DNA of 64,000 nucleotides from JARRON01 sp037383845 (GCA_037383845.1 JARRON010000001.1:1-64000), one strand, 5' to 3'. Shown: positions 17,968 to 26,836, numbered from the stretch's first letter. Numbers and translations are program-made. Notes: generated from the letters alone by a model not told the origin.

Positions 17968-19836
17968 CTAGCGGCAGGCGATGCCGTCGCCCTCGGGCTG
18001 GCAGAGATCCGGCCAGGTACTGTTGCGCCAGTACTCGAGGAGTCCCAGCCGTCCCATCACGTCGACGAACCGAGGATCCTGCCGGAACGGCACCATCTCT
18101 GGCCCCCAGAGCATGAACCAGTCGTTACCGCCGATCTCGTCGAAGTGCGCGTCAAGGTCCTGGTAAGCCTCGTCCACGGCGCCGAGGAAAACCAGGCCAT
18201 GGACGACGCCCGCCGGCCACGCCTGTTCGGCAGGCAACGCCAGGAGCGCCTGGACGGCCTGCTCCCGTTCGCCGGACGCCAGCGCCGCAGCCACGGGCTC
18301 GAAGACCACCGGCTGTCCGTCGAGTTTCTCGCTGACGGTCCGGAACTCTGTCGCGGCCTCCGCATACTCGCCCCGCCTCAGGTGCATGAGACCGATGAGC
18401 CCATGCCCCCAGAGATGTCCCAGCTTTGCGCCCATCCTTGCAAGAGGCACGCCATCGTCGGCGCGGCCCAGCGCCATGTAGTTTCCCGCCAGGTTGATGT
18501 TGGCGCCGGGCGACAGGGGATCAAGTTCAAGGGCAATTTCGTTGTGTCTTCGCGCGTCCTCGAGCCTGCCGACGCAAAACAGGAACTCCGCGTACCAGAG
18601 GTGGCCCGTCACGTTCTTCGGCTCGTTCTCGATCGCCGCCAGGTAGTAGTCCTCCGCGCGGGCCCATTCGTTGGCGCCCCGGGTGATATCGCCCAGCACC
18701 GCGTAGGCGTCCGCCTGGGTGTCGTCCAGGGCCAGTGCCCGCTCGGCCGCATCCCTTGCCTCGTCGAACCACTCCGGCCATGTCCAGGGCTCGCTGGAGT
18801 ACGTGGGCAAGGTGATGTAGGCGGCCGCCAGGGCCGACCAGGCCCGGGCGAAAGCCGGGTCCAGGGCAATGGCCTTCTTGAGAAGATCGATGGACTGCCG
18901 GATGTTGTCCTCGCCCCGGCGCTGCCAGAAGTAGCGCCCCTTGAGGTACAGCTCGTAGGCCTCCAGGTTGTCCGTGGGCTTGCCTGCATCCGCCAGGGCC
19001 TTTGCCTCTCCGGCCCCCAGGGCCACCTGCAGGGCCTCCACGATGTGGCTGCTGATCTCTTCCTGGATCGCGAAGATGTCTTCCAGTTCACGGTCGTAGG
19101 TTTCCGACCAGAGGTGCCGGTCCGTTTCCACGTCGATCAGCTGGGCGGTGACGCGGACCCGGTTGCCCGCTTTCCGGACGCTGCCCTCCAGCACGTGGTC
19201 CACGTGGAGCTGATCGGCGATCTCCGGGATGCTCACGTCCTTGTCCTTGAACGCAAAAGACGAGGTCCGCGATGCCACCTTGATGCCGTCCACCTTCACA
19301 AGAACATTGAGCAGCTCTTCGGAGATCCCGTCGGAAAAGTACTCGTTGGCCGGATCGTCGCTCATGTTGACGAAGGGCAGCACGGCCACGGAAGGCTCCC
19401 CGGCCGGGGCAGCCTGGTCGGGTTCCTGCCGGGATGCCGGCGGCGACTCGGCCGCAGATTCCTGGTCGACGACGGCATCGTCAGCCGCTCGGGGGAGGAA
19501 TCGATCCACGAGAAGCACGACCACGGCCAGCGCCAGGGTCACAATAATCAGCCGATCCAGCTTCCGGCCGGTGTCGGGAGTGATGGACGCCGAGCGATCC
19601 ACGTCCTTCTCCCGCTTGATGCCCTCGGGGGTCATCTCGAAGACCCAGGCGAATACGAGCACAGCGGGCAGACCCAGCAGCAGCAGGATCACCAGGCCGC
19701 GAAAGATGCTGTCGGGGACGTCGAAGGCAGGGAACACGGCCTCGCCGATCTGCACAAGCAGCCAGGCCACCACGGCGTAGGCGATGCCGACACGGACGAC
19801 GTTCCTGCGGCGCAGCTCGGTCCAGAGACTGGTCAC
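17968..19836 (-). CDS. TolB-like/TPR integral membrane protein, array copy J, first gene of the array (622 aa)
   Basis: First and most diverged copy. I chose GTG at 19834-19836 (MTSLWTELRRRNVVRVGIAY) because it aligns with the family and has GGGGAG about ten bases upstream; an in-frame ATG at 19936-19938 would add 34 low-complexity Arg/Gly/Ala residues. Helices are distinct (VAWLLVQIGEAVFPAFDVPD), with basic loop EMTPEGIKREKDVDR. TolB-like domain VLPFVNMSDDPANEYFSDGI, then SVRKAGNRVRVTAQLID. Shorter TPR tail than the others. Stop lies 7 bp before copy I. Transcription of the whole array most simply begins upstream of this gene. Confidence 0.88.
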   Translation of the reverse strand: MTSLWTELRRRNVVRVGIAYAVVAWLLVQIGEAVFPAFDVPDSIFRGLVILLLLGLPAVLVFAWVFEMTPEGIKREKDVDRSASITPDTGRKLDRLIIVTLALAVVVLLVDRFLPRAADDAVVDQESAAESPPASRQEPDQAAPAGEPSVAVLPFVNMSDDPANEYFSDGISEELLNVLVKVDGIKVASRTSSFAFKDKDVSIPEIADQLHVDHVLEGSVRKAGNRVRVTAQLIDVETDRHLWSETYDRELEDIFAIQEEISSHIVEALQVALGAGEAKALADAGKPTDNLEAYELYLKGRYFWQRRGEDNIRQSIDLLKKAIALDPAFARAWSALAAAYITLPTYSSEPWTWPEWFDEARDAAERALALDDTQADAYAVLGDITRGANEWARAEDYYLAAIENEPKNVTGHLWYAEFLFCVGRLEDARRHNEIALELDPLSPGANINLAGNYMALGRADDGVPLARMGAKLGHLWGHGLIGLMHLRRGEYAEAATEFRTVSEKLDGQPVVFEPVAAALASGEREQAVQALLALPAEQAWPAGVVHGLVFLGAVDEAYQDLDAHFDEIGGNDWFMLWGPEMVPFRQDPRFVDVMGRLGLLEYWRNSTWPDLCQPEGDGIACR

Positions 19837-20065
19837 GGCGCCCCGGCTCCCCGTCGCCGCAGAGCGGACCAGCGAGGATCCGTGCCGCTGCCGCGCCCTC
19901 CCTGCCCTGCCACGGGCATGCTCCCGCCCCCGGGCCACCGCGAGATGCCCGCAAGTCGAAGCCCGCCGCTTGCCTCGCGACGTCGTGTAGCTGGTGCCGG
20001 AACGGCCCGCATCCGATCCCCCCTCAAGGGTCGACCGCTGAGTCTAGCACGGTGATTCGCAAGGC

Positions 20066-20095
20066 CTTATATGCATCCGGGCGCATATGCTGCAA
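20066..20095 (-). promoter_or_regulatory. Candidate sigma-70 promoter for the TolB-like/TPR array
   Basis: On the minus strand TTGCAG (20090-20095) is separated by 18 bp from TATAAG (20066-20071), a five-of-six -10 match with a weak -35. It would give a leader of about 220 nt before copy J. Prediction by eye. Confidence 0.35.
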
Positions 20096-20121
20096 CGCAG
20101 AAGGGCGCCGGATGCCTGCTG

Positions 20122-20130
20122 TGCTATAGA
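20122..20130 (+). promoter_or_regulatory. Candidate extended -10 promoter for the DUF2189 gene
   Basis: TGCTATAGA: a TGn-extended -10 about 29 bp before the ATG at 20159. No recognisable -35, as is common for extended -10 promoters. Confidence 0.3.
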
Positions 20131-20158
20131 CAACGAAACGCCCGAGTCCGCCGATGCC

Positions 20159-20953
20159 ATGAATCAGCACGAAGACCCCTCCTCCGGAACACCGGACGAA
20201 GAAGCCCTGCCCTTCGTGGCGCCATGCCGCCGCGTGCCGGTGTCGGCGCCGTTCAGATGGCTTTCCCTGGGCTGGAAGGACATGCGCGCCGCACCGGGCC
20301 AGAGCCTTGGCTGGGGACTGCTTGTGCTGGGCCTGTCCTGGCTGGTGAGTCTGGCGGCTCTCGGCCTGGGAAGCTGGGTGATGCTGCTGTCCATGCTGTC
20401 GGGCTTCGTGTTCATCGGCCCGCTCCTGGCCATTGCCCTTTACGCCATCAGCTGGCAGCTGGAAAACGGGCGCATTCCCACTTTCGACCGCAGCTTCGCC
20501 GAGGCCCGGCAGCGCATTGGCGACAGCATGGTGTTCGCGTTGATACTGCTCGTGATCTTCCTGGTCTGGGCCCGGGCCGGGTCCATGGTTCACGTGTTCT
20601 TCCCGGTGGAGGCCCACCCTACCTGGCAGCAGGTCGGCAAGTTCCTGTTGATCGGTTCGTCGGTGGGCGCAGTCTTCGCTGCCATCACCTTCTCGGCCAG
20701 CGCATTCTCCCTGCCGATGCTGATGGACCGCCAGGCAGACACGGTGACCGCGGTGGTGACGAGCATCAACGCCACCCTGCGCAACAAGCCCGCCATGGTG
20801 GTCTGGCTGGCAACCATCGTGTTGCTGACCGGAATCGGCTTCGCCACCTTCTTTGTGGGCATGGCCGTGCTGTTCCCGCTGCTGGGCCACGCCACCTGGC
20901 ACGCCTACCGTGACGTCATCGACGCGTCGGCGTGGCCCGCCCACGAGCCCTGA
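20159..20953 (+). CDS. DUF2189-type integral membrane protein (264 aa)
   Basis: Multi-spanning inner-membrane protein of unknown role. After a hydrophilic start it has the family-type opening RRVPVSAPFRWLSLGWKDM. Several membrane helices follow, including LGWGLLVLGLSWLVSLAAL, FVFIGPLLAIALYAIS and WLATIVLLTGIGFATFFVGM, and it ends near HATWHAYRDVID, a conserved tail of the family. The frame is open from 20087, but the ATG at 20159 aligns better with the family start. Divergent from the array and followed by a clear terminator, so probably monocistronic. Confidence 0.8.
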   Translation: MNQHEDPSSGTPDEEALPFVAPCRRVPVSAPFRWLSLGWKDMRAAPGQSLGWGLLVLGLSWLVSLAALGLGSWVMLLSMLSGFVFIGPLLAIALYAISWQLENGRIPTFDRSFAEARQRIGDSMVFALILLVIFLVWARAGSMVHVFFPVEAHPTWQQVGKFLLIGSSVGAVFAAITFSASAFSLPMLMDRQADTVTAVVTSINATLRNKPAMVVWLATIVLLTGIGFATFFVGMAVLFPLLGHATWHAYRDVIDASAWPAHEP

Positions 20954-20954
20954 G

Positions 20955-20975
20955 AAAAGAGGCCGTGCCTCTTTT
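20955..20975 (+). terminator. Rho-independent terminator after the DUF2189 gene
   Basis: Perfect 9-bp stem AAAAGAGGC / GCCTCTTTT with loop CGT, starting two bases after the stop codon; the 3' arm ends in four T. Confidence 0.7.
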
Positions 20976-21034
20976 GCCGGTTTGGGGGCATGCCTGAAAT
21001 GGGCCCAAGCGGCATGGCCCCTTAAACTATCTTT

Positions 21035-22084
21035 ATGCCCACCAACGTCAGTCCCGAATACAAGAAGGCCGAGGAGGCGTACCGCAAGGCCCGGGAGCCG
21101 AAGGAGCGGCTGGACTGCCTGAAGCTGATGCTGTCCACGATCCCCAAGCACAAGGGGACGGAGCATCTCCAGGCGGACATCAAGAGCCGGATCAAGGAGC
21201 TCACCGAGGAACTGGCAGGCCCGAAGAAGGGCGCGAAACGAACCGGTCCCTCCACCAGCATCCGGCCCGAAGGCGCAGCCCAGGTCGCCCTCATCGGACC
21301 GCCCAACGCCGGCAAGTCGGCACTCCATGCCCGGCTGACGGGTTCCAGGGCCCAGGCGGGACCGGGTCCCTTCATCACCCAGTTCCCCGAGCCCGGGATG
21401 CTCCCCTACGAGGACATCCATTTCCAGCTCGTGGACATGCCGTCGATGTCTGCCGAGCACATGGCTCCATGGATTCCCTCCACCCTGCAGACGGCGGACG
21501 CGGCCCTCCTGGTCGCCGACCTGTCGGACCCGGCCTGCGTGGAGGAGCTGCAGTTCATCCTCGAGACCCTGGCGGCGAAGAAAATCCACCTCGTGCCGGA
21601 CTGGCCGGGTCACTCCGGGCAGGCAGACGGAGACGCGCCGGGGCAGCAGGAAGAAATCGAAGATCCGTTCCGTATCGATCTCCCGACGCTGCTGGTCGCC
21701 AACAAGTGGGACCTGGACCGGGAGCCGGGCGAGGTGGATGTCCTGGAAGAGCTCCTCGACGTTGATTTCCCGGCACTCAGGGTGTCGGTGGAGACCGGCA
21801 GGGGGATGGGAGATATCGCCCCGTTCCTGTTCCAGGGCCTGGGGGTGGTCCGGGTCTACAGCAAGGCGCCGGGGAAGGAGGTGGCCAAGGACAAGCCCTT
21901 CACCGTGCGGCGGGGGGAAACGGTCCTGGACGTGGCGCGTCTGGTGCACAAGGACATCGCCGCATCCCTGAGATTCGCCCGTCTGTGGGGGAGCGGGGCC
22001 TTCGACGGCCAGCAGGTCAGCGGCGACCACCCGGTGGCCGATGGAGACGTCGTGGAACTGCACGCCAGCCGCGTCGCCGGCTGA
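21035..22084 (+). CDS. OBG/DRG-like GTPase with C-terminal TGS domain (349 aa)
   Basis: P-loop GTPase related to the DRG/Obg group. An N-terminal charged helical region (1-80) precedes the G domain: G1 GPPNAGKS (88-95), a G3 position reading LVDMPSMS (DxPS rather than the usual DxxG/DxPG), and G4 NKWDLD. A TGS domain (about 270-345; KPFTVRRGETVLDVARLVHK) ends the protein, as in DRG and ThrRS-type proteins that bind RNA or ribosomes. Between G3 and G4 is an acidic insert (GDAPGQQEEIEDPF). No Shine-Dalgarno is visible before the ATG (upstream is CTTAAACTATCTTT), so initiation may be leaderless or weak. Likely a translation- or ribosome-linked regulator; target unknown. Confidence 0.8.
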   Translation: MPTNVSPEYKKAEEAYRKAREPKERLDCLKLMLSTIPKHKGTEHLQADIKSRIKELTEELAGPKKGAKRTGPSTSIRPEGAAQVALIGPPNAGKSALHARLTGSRAQAGPGPFITQFPEPGMLPYEDIHFQLVDMPSMSAEHMAPWIPSTLQTADAALLVADLSDPACVEELQFILETLAAKKIHLVPDWPGHSGQADGDAPGQQEEIEDPFRIDLPTLLVANKWDLDREPGEVDVLEELLDVDFPALRVSVETGRGMGDIAPFLFQGLGVVRVYSKAPGKEVAKDKPFTVRRGETVLDVARLVHKDIAASLRFARLWGSGAFDGQQVSGDHPVADGDVVELHASRVAG

Positions 22085-22188
22085 CGCGAAGGTCCCCGCC
22101 GGCCCGCTCACCGGCAATCTACACGCTCGCCGAGCAGGCTGGTAAGGTTTCGCGCTCCCCAATCCGCCAACGGAGGGCCTCCGCCGTC

Positions 22189-23835
22189 ATGCCGAGCCGT
22201 ATTCTCGCCTCTTCGCTGCTCACCGCCATGTTCACCGCCGCTCCGGCCGCCGCAGGCGACCACGGCTCGACTCTGGAAATAGACGCGGATGCAATTCGCG
22301 CCCACGTGGAGTTCCTGGCGGACGACCTGCTGGAAGGCCGCCGGGCCGGCACCCGCGGGTACGATATCGCCGCCGCCTATGTGGCCACCCAGTTCCGGCT
22401 GTACGGCCTGGAACCCGGCGGAGACGACGGGACCTTCCTGCAGCACTTCGACCTGCTCCAGGCCGAGGGGCTGGACGACGAGGCTTCCGTTGTCCTCAGG
22501 CGGGGCGGCCAAGACATTGTGTTCCGCGTCCGGGACGACTTCCTGCCCTGGAGCGACGTACTCGCCCCGGCAAGCCGCGTGGAAGCACCGCTGGTCTATG
22601 CGGGCTACGGCATCTCGGCACCGGAGCTTGGCTTCGACGACCTCTCCCAGGTGGACCTTAAGGGCAAGGTGGCGGTGGTGCTGACCGGGGCGCCGGCGTC
22701 CTTTCCCAACTCCCAGCGGGCCTACTACTCGAGTTCCCGGCTGAAGTACGCGCGGCTGAAGGCAGCCGGCGCAGTGGGCGTGATCACCGTTCCCACCCGC
22801 GTCGACCAGGCGCGCGTGCCCTGGCAACGGCGACTGGACATGAGCTGGGCGCCTTCGATGGCCTGGCGGAGTCCCGACGGCCGGACATCCGTGGACGGCT
22901 GGTCCGTGGACGCCGGCGTGAGCTTCCGCGGCGCCAGCGCCGCCCCGCTTTTCGAGGGTGCACCCGCCGGCTTCGAGGCCGTCCTCGACGCGGCGGACGC
23001 CGGCGAGCCGCTGGCCTTCGAACTGCCCGGGCGGGTGGAAATCAGGACCGCAAGCACTCGCAGCCAGGGCCGAAGCTCCAACGTTCTCGGCATCCTGCCG
23101 GGCACGGACCCGGACCTCCGGGACGAATACATCATCATCACCGCCCACCTGGACCACATCGGTATCGGCAAGCCCGTGGACGGCGACGCCGTCTACAACG
23201 GGGCCTGGGATAACGCTACCGGGGTCGCGGTGATGCTGGAGGTCGCCCGGGCCCTGAAGGATTCAGGTTCCCCCCGTCGCTCGGTGCTCTTCGCGGCTGT
23301 CGGAGCCGAAGAGTTCGGCCTGATCGGGTCGGACTATTTTGCCGAATACCCCACCGTTCCCCTGGAACACATCGTGGCGAACCTGAACATAGACATGCCC
23401 TACGCCGCCGCGCCCACGCGGGACTTCGTGGCGTTCGGCGCCGAGCACACCTCTCTGGGCCCCGTCGCAGCCGCTGCCGCCGAGGCCGAGGGCTACCGGC
23501 TCAGTCCGGATCCGATCCCCGAGGAGGTGATCTTCGTCCGCAGCGATCAGTTTTCATTCGTCCAGCGGGGCATCCCGGCCATCTACCTGGACGGCGGGTA
23601 CGTGCCGAGAGATCCGGACGTGGACCTGGCCGCCCTGACGAAGGCCTTTCTGCAGACGCATTATCACGGTCCGGGTGACGACACGAGTCTGCCCATTCCC
23701 TACGAGACCCTGGCGGGCCTGGGCCGCGTCAACGCCAGGATCGTGATGGAGGTCGGCAACGACAGCGAGCGACCCGCCTGGAATCCGGGGGACTTCTTCG
23801 GGCAGGCTTTCGGCGGTGGGACCGCAGCGCCCTGA
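22189..23835 (+). CDS. Exported M28-family zinc aminopeptidase with PA domain (548 aa)
   Basis: Signal peptide MPSRILASSLLTAMFTAAPA followed by AGDHG. A protease-associated domain region lies around 130-290 (LVYAGYGISAPELGFDDL, VDLKGKVAVVLTG). The M28 catalytic core has HLDHIGIG, the DNATGVAVMLEVAR ligand Asp, the EE pair in VGAEEFGLIGSDYF, an Asp in VRSDQFSF and a C-terminal HYHGPGDD His. It probably cleaves N-terminal residues from peptides in the periplasm or outside. The frame is open to 21985, but the ATG at 22189 has CGGAGGG upstream and starts the signal peptide. Convergent with the DUF547 gene. Confidence 0.85.
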   Translation: MPSRILASSLLTAMFTAAPAAAGDHGSTLEIDADAIRAHVEFLADDLLEGRRAGTRGYDIAAAYVATQFRLYGLEPGGDDGTFLQHFDLLQAEGLDDEASVVLRRGGQDIVFRVRDDFLPWSDVLAPASRVEAPLVYAGYGISAPELGFDDLSQVDLKGKVAVVLTGAPASFPNSQRAYYSSSRLKYARLKAAGAVGVITVPTRVDQARVPWQRRLDMSWAPSMAWRSPDGRTSVDGWSVDAGVSFRGASAAPLFEGAPAGFEAVLDAADAGEPLAFELPGRVEIRTASTRSQGRSSNVLGILPGTDPDLRDEYIIITAHLDHIGIGKPVDGDAVYNGAWDNATGVAVMLEVARALKDSGSPRRSVLFAAVGAEEFGLIGSDYFAEYPTVPLEHIVANLNIDMPYAAAPTRDFVAFGAEHTSLGPVAAAAAEAEGYRLSPDPIPEEVIFVRSDQFSFVQRGIPAIYLDGGYVPRDPDVDLAALTKAFLQTHYHGPGDDTSLPIPYETLAGLGRVNARIVMEVGNDSERPAWNPGDFFGQAFGGGTAAP

Positions 23836-23852
23836 GCGACCGGGGGCCCGGC

Positions 23853-24680
23853 TCAGCGGACGTTGAGCCGCCAGTTCCAGGGCTGGAAGGACAGCCGGTA
23901 GTCCCTGGCCAGGGCCAGCTCGGGCGACTTCGCCGGAGGAGCGATGCCGGCCAGCCAGGAGGCGATCCCCGAAGCGCCGCGCCGTCCGGCCGACCGGGGA
24001 TCCTTCAGAAGGAATTTCCTGGACCGGCCGAGCAGCGGCGAGACGACAATCCGTCGCCGGGCATTGTCGATTCGCAGATGACGACCGTCCGCAACAAAGT
24101 CCGCAGCCGCCAGAGCCAGCACCGCGTCCACAGAAGCGGCGGTGGGCGCCTCGGGACGCAGATCGGGACAGGAAGCGCTGCCGCAGTTCAGCAGCAACAG
24201 CACACGGGCGTCCCGCGGCGATTCCTCGGGGAGAATGCGGTGCCGGATGATGCCCAGCGACACGCGCCTGCCGCCGGCGGTGTAGACGCGGCGGCGGAAG
24301 AACCGGTTGCCTTTCCTCGCCTCCCACCCCGGCGCCAGCTCCAGCACGCTGGCGACAGGCCAGTGGGAGAGCACCTCGCGGATGACGAAGGCGTTGTGGG
24401 CGCATATCCAGTAAAGCACCCGGTCCGCGGGGGTGGAGAAGAGATTGGGATTACTGGCCGGACTGACGCGCGCGACCCGCTCCAGGTAGGCGTCGAGCTG
24501 CCTCAGGGCGTCGATATCCCTGGACCAGGCCTCGTAAGCCACGCCCCCGTCCCGGACGAACCTGGACAGCAGCGAGCCGAAGTCGGCCTGGGAAAAGAAT
24601 GATCTTGCTCTGTCGTCAACTTCCATGTCGCCCGTCGGGCCTTCGACCCGGTGAACCCGCGAAGCGGGAGGACCGCTCAA
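23853..24680 (-). CDS. DUF547 domain protein (275 aa)
   Basis: DUF547 hallmarks: YWICAHNAFVIREVL, a region around RVYTAGGRRVSLGIIRH, and LLLNCGSASCPDLRPEA with conserved Cys and His/Asn positions. The biochemical function of DUF547 is unknown; a thiol-based enzyme has been suggested for parts of the family. No signal peptide is seen, unlike many relatives. Start taken as TTG at 24678-24680; an ATG at 24624-24626 (MEVDDRARSFF) is a shorter alternative. Convergent with the M28 peptidase (17-bp gap) and divergent from the ABC1 kinase gene. Confidence 0.75.
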   Translation of the reverse strand: MSGPPASRVHRVEGPTGDMEVDDRARSFFSQADFGSLLSRFVRDGGVAYEAWSRDIDALRQLDAYLERVARVSPASNPNLFSTPADRVLYWICAHNAFVIREVLSHWPVASVLELAPGWEARKGNRFFRRRVYTAGGRRVSLGIIRHRILPEESPRDARVLLLLNCGSASCPDLRPEAPTAASVDAVLALAAADFVADGRHLRIDNARRRIVVSPLLGRSRKFLLKDPRSAGRRGASGIASWLAGIAPPAKSPELALARDYRLSFQPWNWRLNVR

Positions 24681-24747
24681 GTTTAGACCGATTCTCCCCG
24701 TTGGTGCATGCTAGGGACCCGTCTCACCCTGCCCCACTGGTCCCAGC

Positions 24748-24759
24748 GAGGAACAGATC
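24748..24759 (+). promoter_or_regulatory. Shine-Dalgarno supporting a CTG start for the ABC1 kinase
   Basis: GAGGAA at 24748-24753, six bases before CTG 24760-24762. No ATG, GTG or TTG occurs in this frame between the upstream stop (24712) and ATG 24847. Confidence 0.5.
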
Positions 24760-26082
24760 CTGAGCGACAAGCCCCGCCGCCGCGAATCCAAGGTCCCGTC
24801 CACCCGGGCCGGCCGTTTCCTGCGACTGGGAATCGCGGCCGGCGAAATGGCCGCCGGCAGCGTCGCAGAGAAGCTGCGCAAGGGCGTTGGCCGGGGAACG
24901 GCGCGCGCTGGCAGCGTGCTCCTGTCCGGCGCAAACGCCAAGCGTCTGGCGGGGCACCTCTCCCACCTGCGGGGCGCCGCCATGAAGCTCGGCCAGCTGG
25001 TTTCCATGGACGCCGAACACGTGCTTCCGCCGGAGTTTGCGGAGGCCATGGCGGTGCTGCGCTCACAGGCAGACATCATGCCCCGAACCCAGGTCCGCAG
25101 GCTTCTCGGGCGGGAGTACGGGAAGGGCTGGGAGGAACGCTTCGAGGCCTTCGACTACGACCCGGTGGCATCGGCCTCCATCGGCCAGGTACACAGGGCG
25201 GTCTCGGCGGACGGCCGCGAACTCGCCCTGAAGATCCAGTATCCCGGCGTCGCAAGAAGCATCGACAGCGACGTGGACAATCTGGCCATGTTCCTGAATC
25301 TGGCAAAGCTCCTGCCGCGGGAGCTCGACGTGGACGACATCATCACCGAGGCCAAGCGGCAGCTGAGGCGCGAGGCGGACTATTTCGCCGAGGCCGAGCA
25401 CCTGGAAAAGTTCGCCAGGCTCCTGAAGGACGATCCTGTTTTCGTCGTACCCCGGGTCCACCGGGACCTGAGCACGAGACGCATCCTCGCCATGGACTGG
25501 GTCGAGGGCGAGCCCCTGGAATCACTGGCAACAGACACACCCCAGGAGAGACGGGACAATATCGGGCGCGCCATCCAGGACCTCACCTTCCGTGAGCTCT
25601 ACGACTTCCGCTTCATGCAGTCGGATCCCAACTTCGCCAACTACCTGTATCTGCCCGACAGCGAACGCATCGGCCTGCTGGACTTCGGCGCGACCGTGGA
25701 GTTCTCCCGGGAGCTGACCGACAGGTACCGGCGCATCACCCGGGCGATCATGGACGAGGACGAATCCGGCATCGCGGAAGTGGCCGCGGAAATCGGCTAC
25801 CTGCGAGCCACGGACTCCGCGGTCCACCAGGACCAGGTGGTCGGCCTCATCCTCATGGTGTGCGAGCCGCTGCTGGAAGACACGCCCTACGACTTCGGGC
25901 GTTCCAACCTTCCCGCGCGAGCCACCAGCGCCGGGATGGACCTGGTCTTCGGATCTCGGGAGTTCCGCAACCCACCCGCGGCGACCGCTTTCCTGCATCG
26001 CAAGCTCGCCGGCGCCTTCCTGCTGTGCCAAAGGCTCAAGGCGCGGGTCAACGTACGGGAAATCGCCGCCGCCCACGTCTGA
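24760..26082 (+). CDS. ABC1/AarF/UbiB-family atypical kinase (about 440 aa)
   Basis: Atypical protein-kinase-like ATPase of the family linked to ubiquinone biosynthesis and lipid homeostasis. Visible: KLGQ motif (MKLGQLVSMD), Ala-rich nucleotide loop ASASIGQVHRA, catalytic-loop residues in MQSDPNFANYLY, and the metal Asp in LLDFGATVEF. The first ATG in frame is 24847, but the frame is open upstream and encodes LSDKPRRRESKVPSTRAGRF, which fits the family N-terminus, from a CTG at 24760 with a good Shine-Dalgarno. I extend to CTG; starting at ATG 24847 gives 411 aa. It has no ubiquinone-biosynthesis neighbours, so the substrate is open. Confidence 0.82.
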   Translation: MSDKPRRRESKVPSTRAGRFLRLGIAAGEMAAGSVAEKLRKGVGRGTARAGSVLLSGANAKRLAGHLSHLRGAAMKLGQLVSMDAEHVLPPEFAEAMAVLRSQADIMPRTQVRRLLGREYGKGWEERFEAFDYDPVASASIGQVHRAVSADGRELALKIQYPGVARSIDSDVDNLAMFLNLAKLLPRELDVDDIITEAKRQLRREADYFAEAEHLEKFARLLKDDPVFVVPRVHRDLSTRRILAMDWVEGEPLESLATDTPQERRDNIGRAIQDLTFRELYDFRFMQSDPNFANYLYLPDSERIGLLDFGATVEFSRELTDRYRRITRAIMDEDESGIAEVAAEIGYLRATDSAVHQDQVVGLILMVCEPLLEDTPYDFGRSNLPARATSAGMDLVFGSREFRNPPAATAFLHRKLAGAFLLCQRLKARVNVREIAAAHV

Positions 26083-26210
26083 GCCGCCAGGCGGTTCACA
26101 AGAAGTACCTGCGCGAGGTCATCCCCGACGTCAGCTTGAGCCGGCCCGGCAGTCGCCTGCCCGGACCGCGCGGTCCATCGCTCTGAAGGAGCCGGGTTGG
26201 CATGGCCGAT

Positions 26211-26762
26211 TCAGCGATGTCGGAACCTCCGGATCCCCCAGATTATGCCGCCGGCAGCCGCCAGTCCCGCAAAGATCCAAAGCTCGTAACGCTCCACATC
26301 CCCCAGAAGCGCTTCCACGGACTGCCCGAACAGATAACCCAGGCTGGCGATGATGGCGGCCCACAGGAGCGCGCTGATGGCGTTCAGGACGAGGAACTTG
26401 CCCACCGGGACCTGGCTTGCGCCGAGTACGAACGGCGTGACAATGCGCATGCCGTACATAAACCGGAAGCCCAGGATCAGCAGGACTTCATGCTTCCCGA
26501 GAAGCTCGAAGGCACGCTCGGCCGGCGCCTGCCAGCCCGGCCGCATGTCCAGGAACGCCCTGCCCCGGAGCCGACCCAGGTGGAAGTAGAGCTGGTCCCC
26601 GATCAGCGTTCCGGCGAATGCCGCAGCGATGACCCATGGCAGGTCCAGGTAGCCCCGGTGGGCCGCGAAGCCGCCCAGCACCAGGATCACCTCGCCTTCC
26701 AGAAAGGTCCCGACCAGGATGGCCGGGTAGCCGTAAGCGGCGATCAGGGCTTCGACTGACAA
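26211..26762 (-). CDS. DedA/VTT-family membrane protein (183 aa)
   Basis: Family signature: FLEGEVILVLGG near the start, GTLIGDQLYFHLGRLRG, and the conserved arginine/proline stretch RFMYGMRIVTPFVLGAS. A long C-terminal membrane helix (LWIFAGLAAAGGIIWGI) follows. DedA proteins are inner-membrane transporters or flippases; several act on undecaprenyl phosphate or phosphatidylethanolamine. The start is TTG at 26760-26762. Convergent with the ABC1 kinase. Confidence 0.82.
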   Translation of the reverse strand: MSVEALIAAYGYPAILVGTFLEGEVILVLGGFAAHRGYLDLPWVIAAAFAGTLIGDQLYFHLGRLRGRAFLDMRPGWQAPAERAFELLGKHEVLLILGFRFMYGMRIVTPFVLGASQVPVGKFLVLNAISALLWAAIIASLGYLFGQSVEALLGDVERYELWIFAGLAAAGGIIWGIRRFRHR

Positions 26763-26836
26763 GGGCTCAATCCGACTGGGACATTGCCGGCGTTATGCCC
26801 GCCGCCGGCCCTCCTGTCCACCCCCCGTCAGAGGAC

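Larger units (their letters stand above)
19837..20158. other. Divergent intergenic region between the array and the DUF2189 gene
   Basis: 322 bp without a convincing gene. It should hold the promoter of the ten-copy array (leftward) and of the DUF2189 gene (rightward). The two candidate -10 elements are listed separately. The reading frame of copy J stays open to 19938, so part of this could be coding if the ATG there is used. No terminator, repeat or RNA gene seen. Confidence 0.6.

Noticed and set aside
20024..22162. 712-codon minus-strand open frame
   Set aside because: Covers the DUF2189 and GTPase genes, both with clear motifs on the plus strand; its own translation shows no domain.
23832..23857. 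TGAGC/GCTCA inverted repeat between convergent genes as a terminator
   Set aside because: Only 5 bp of stem, formed mostly by the two stop contexts, and no T-tract.
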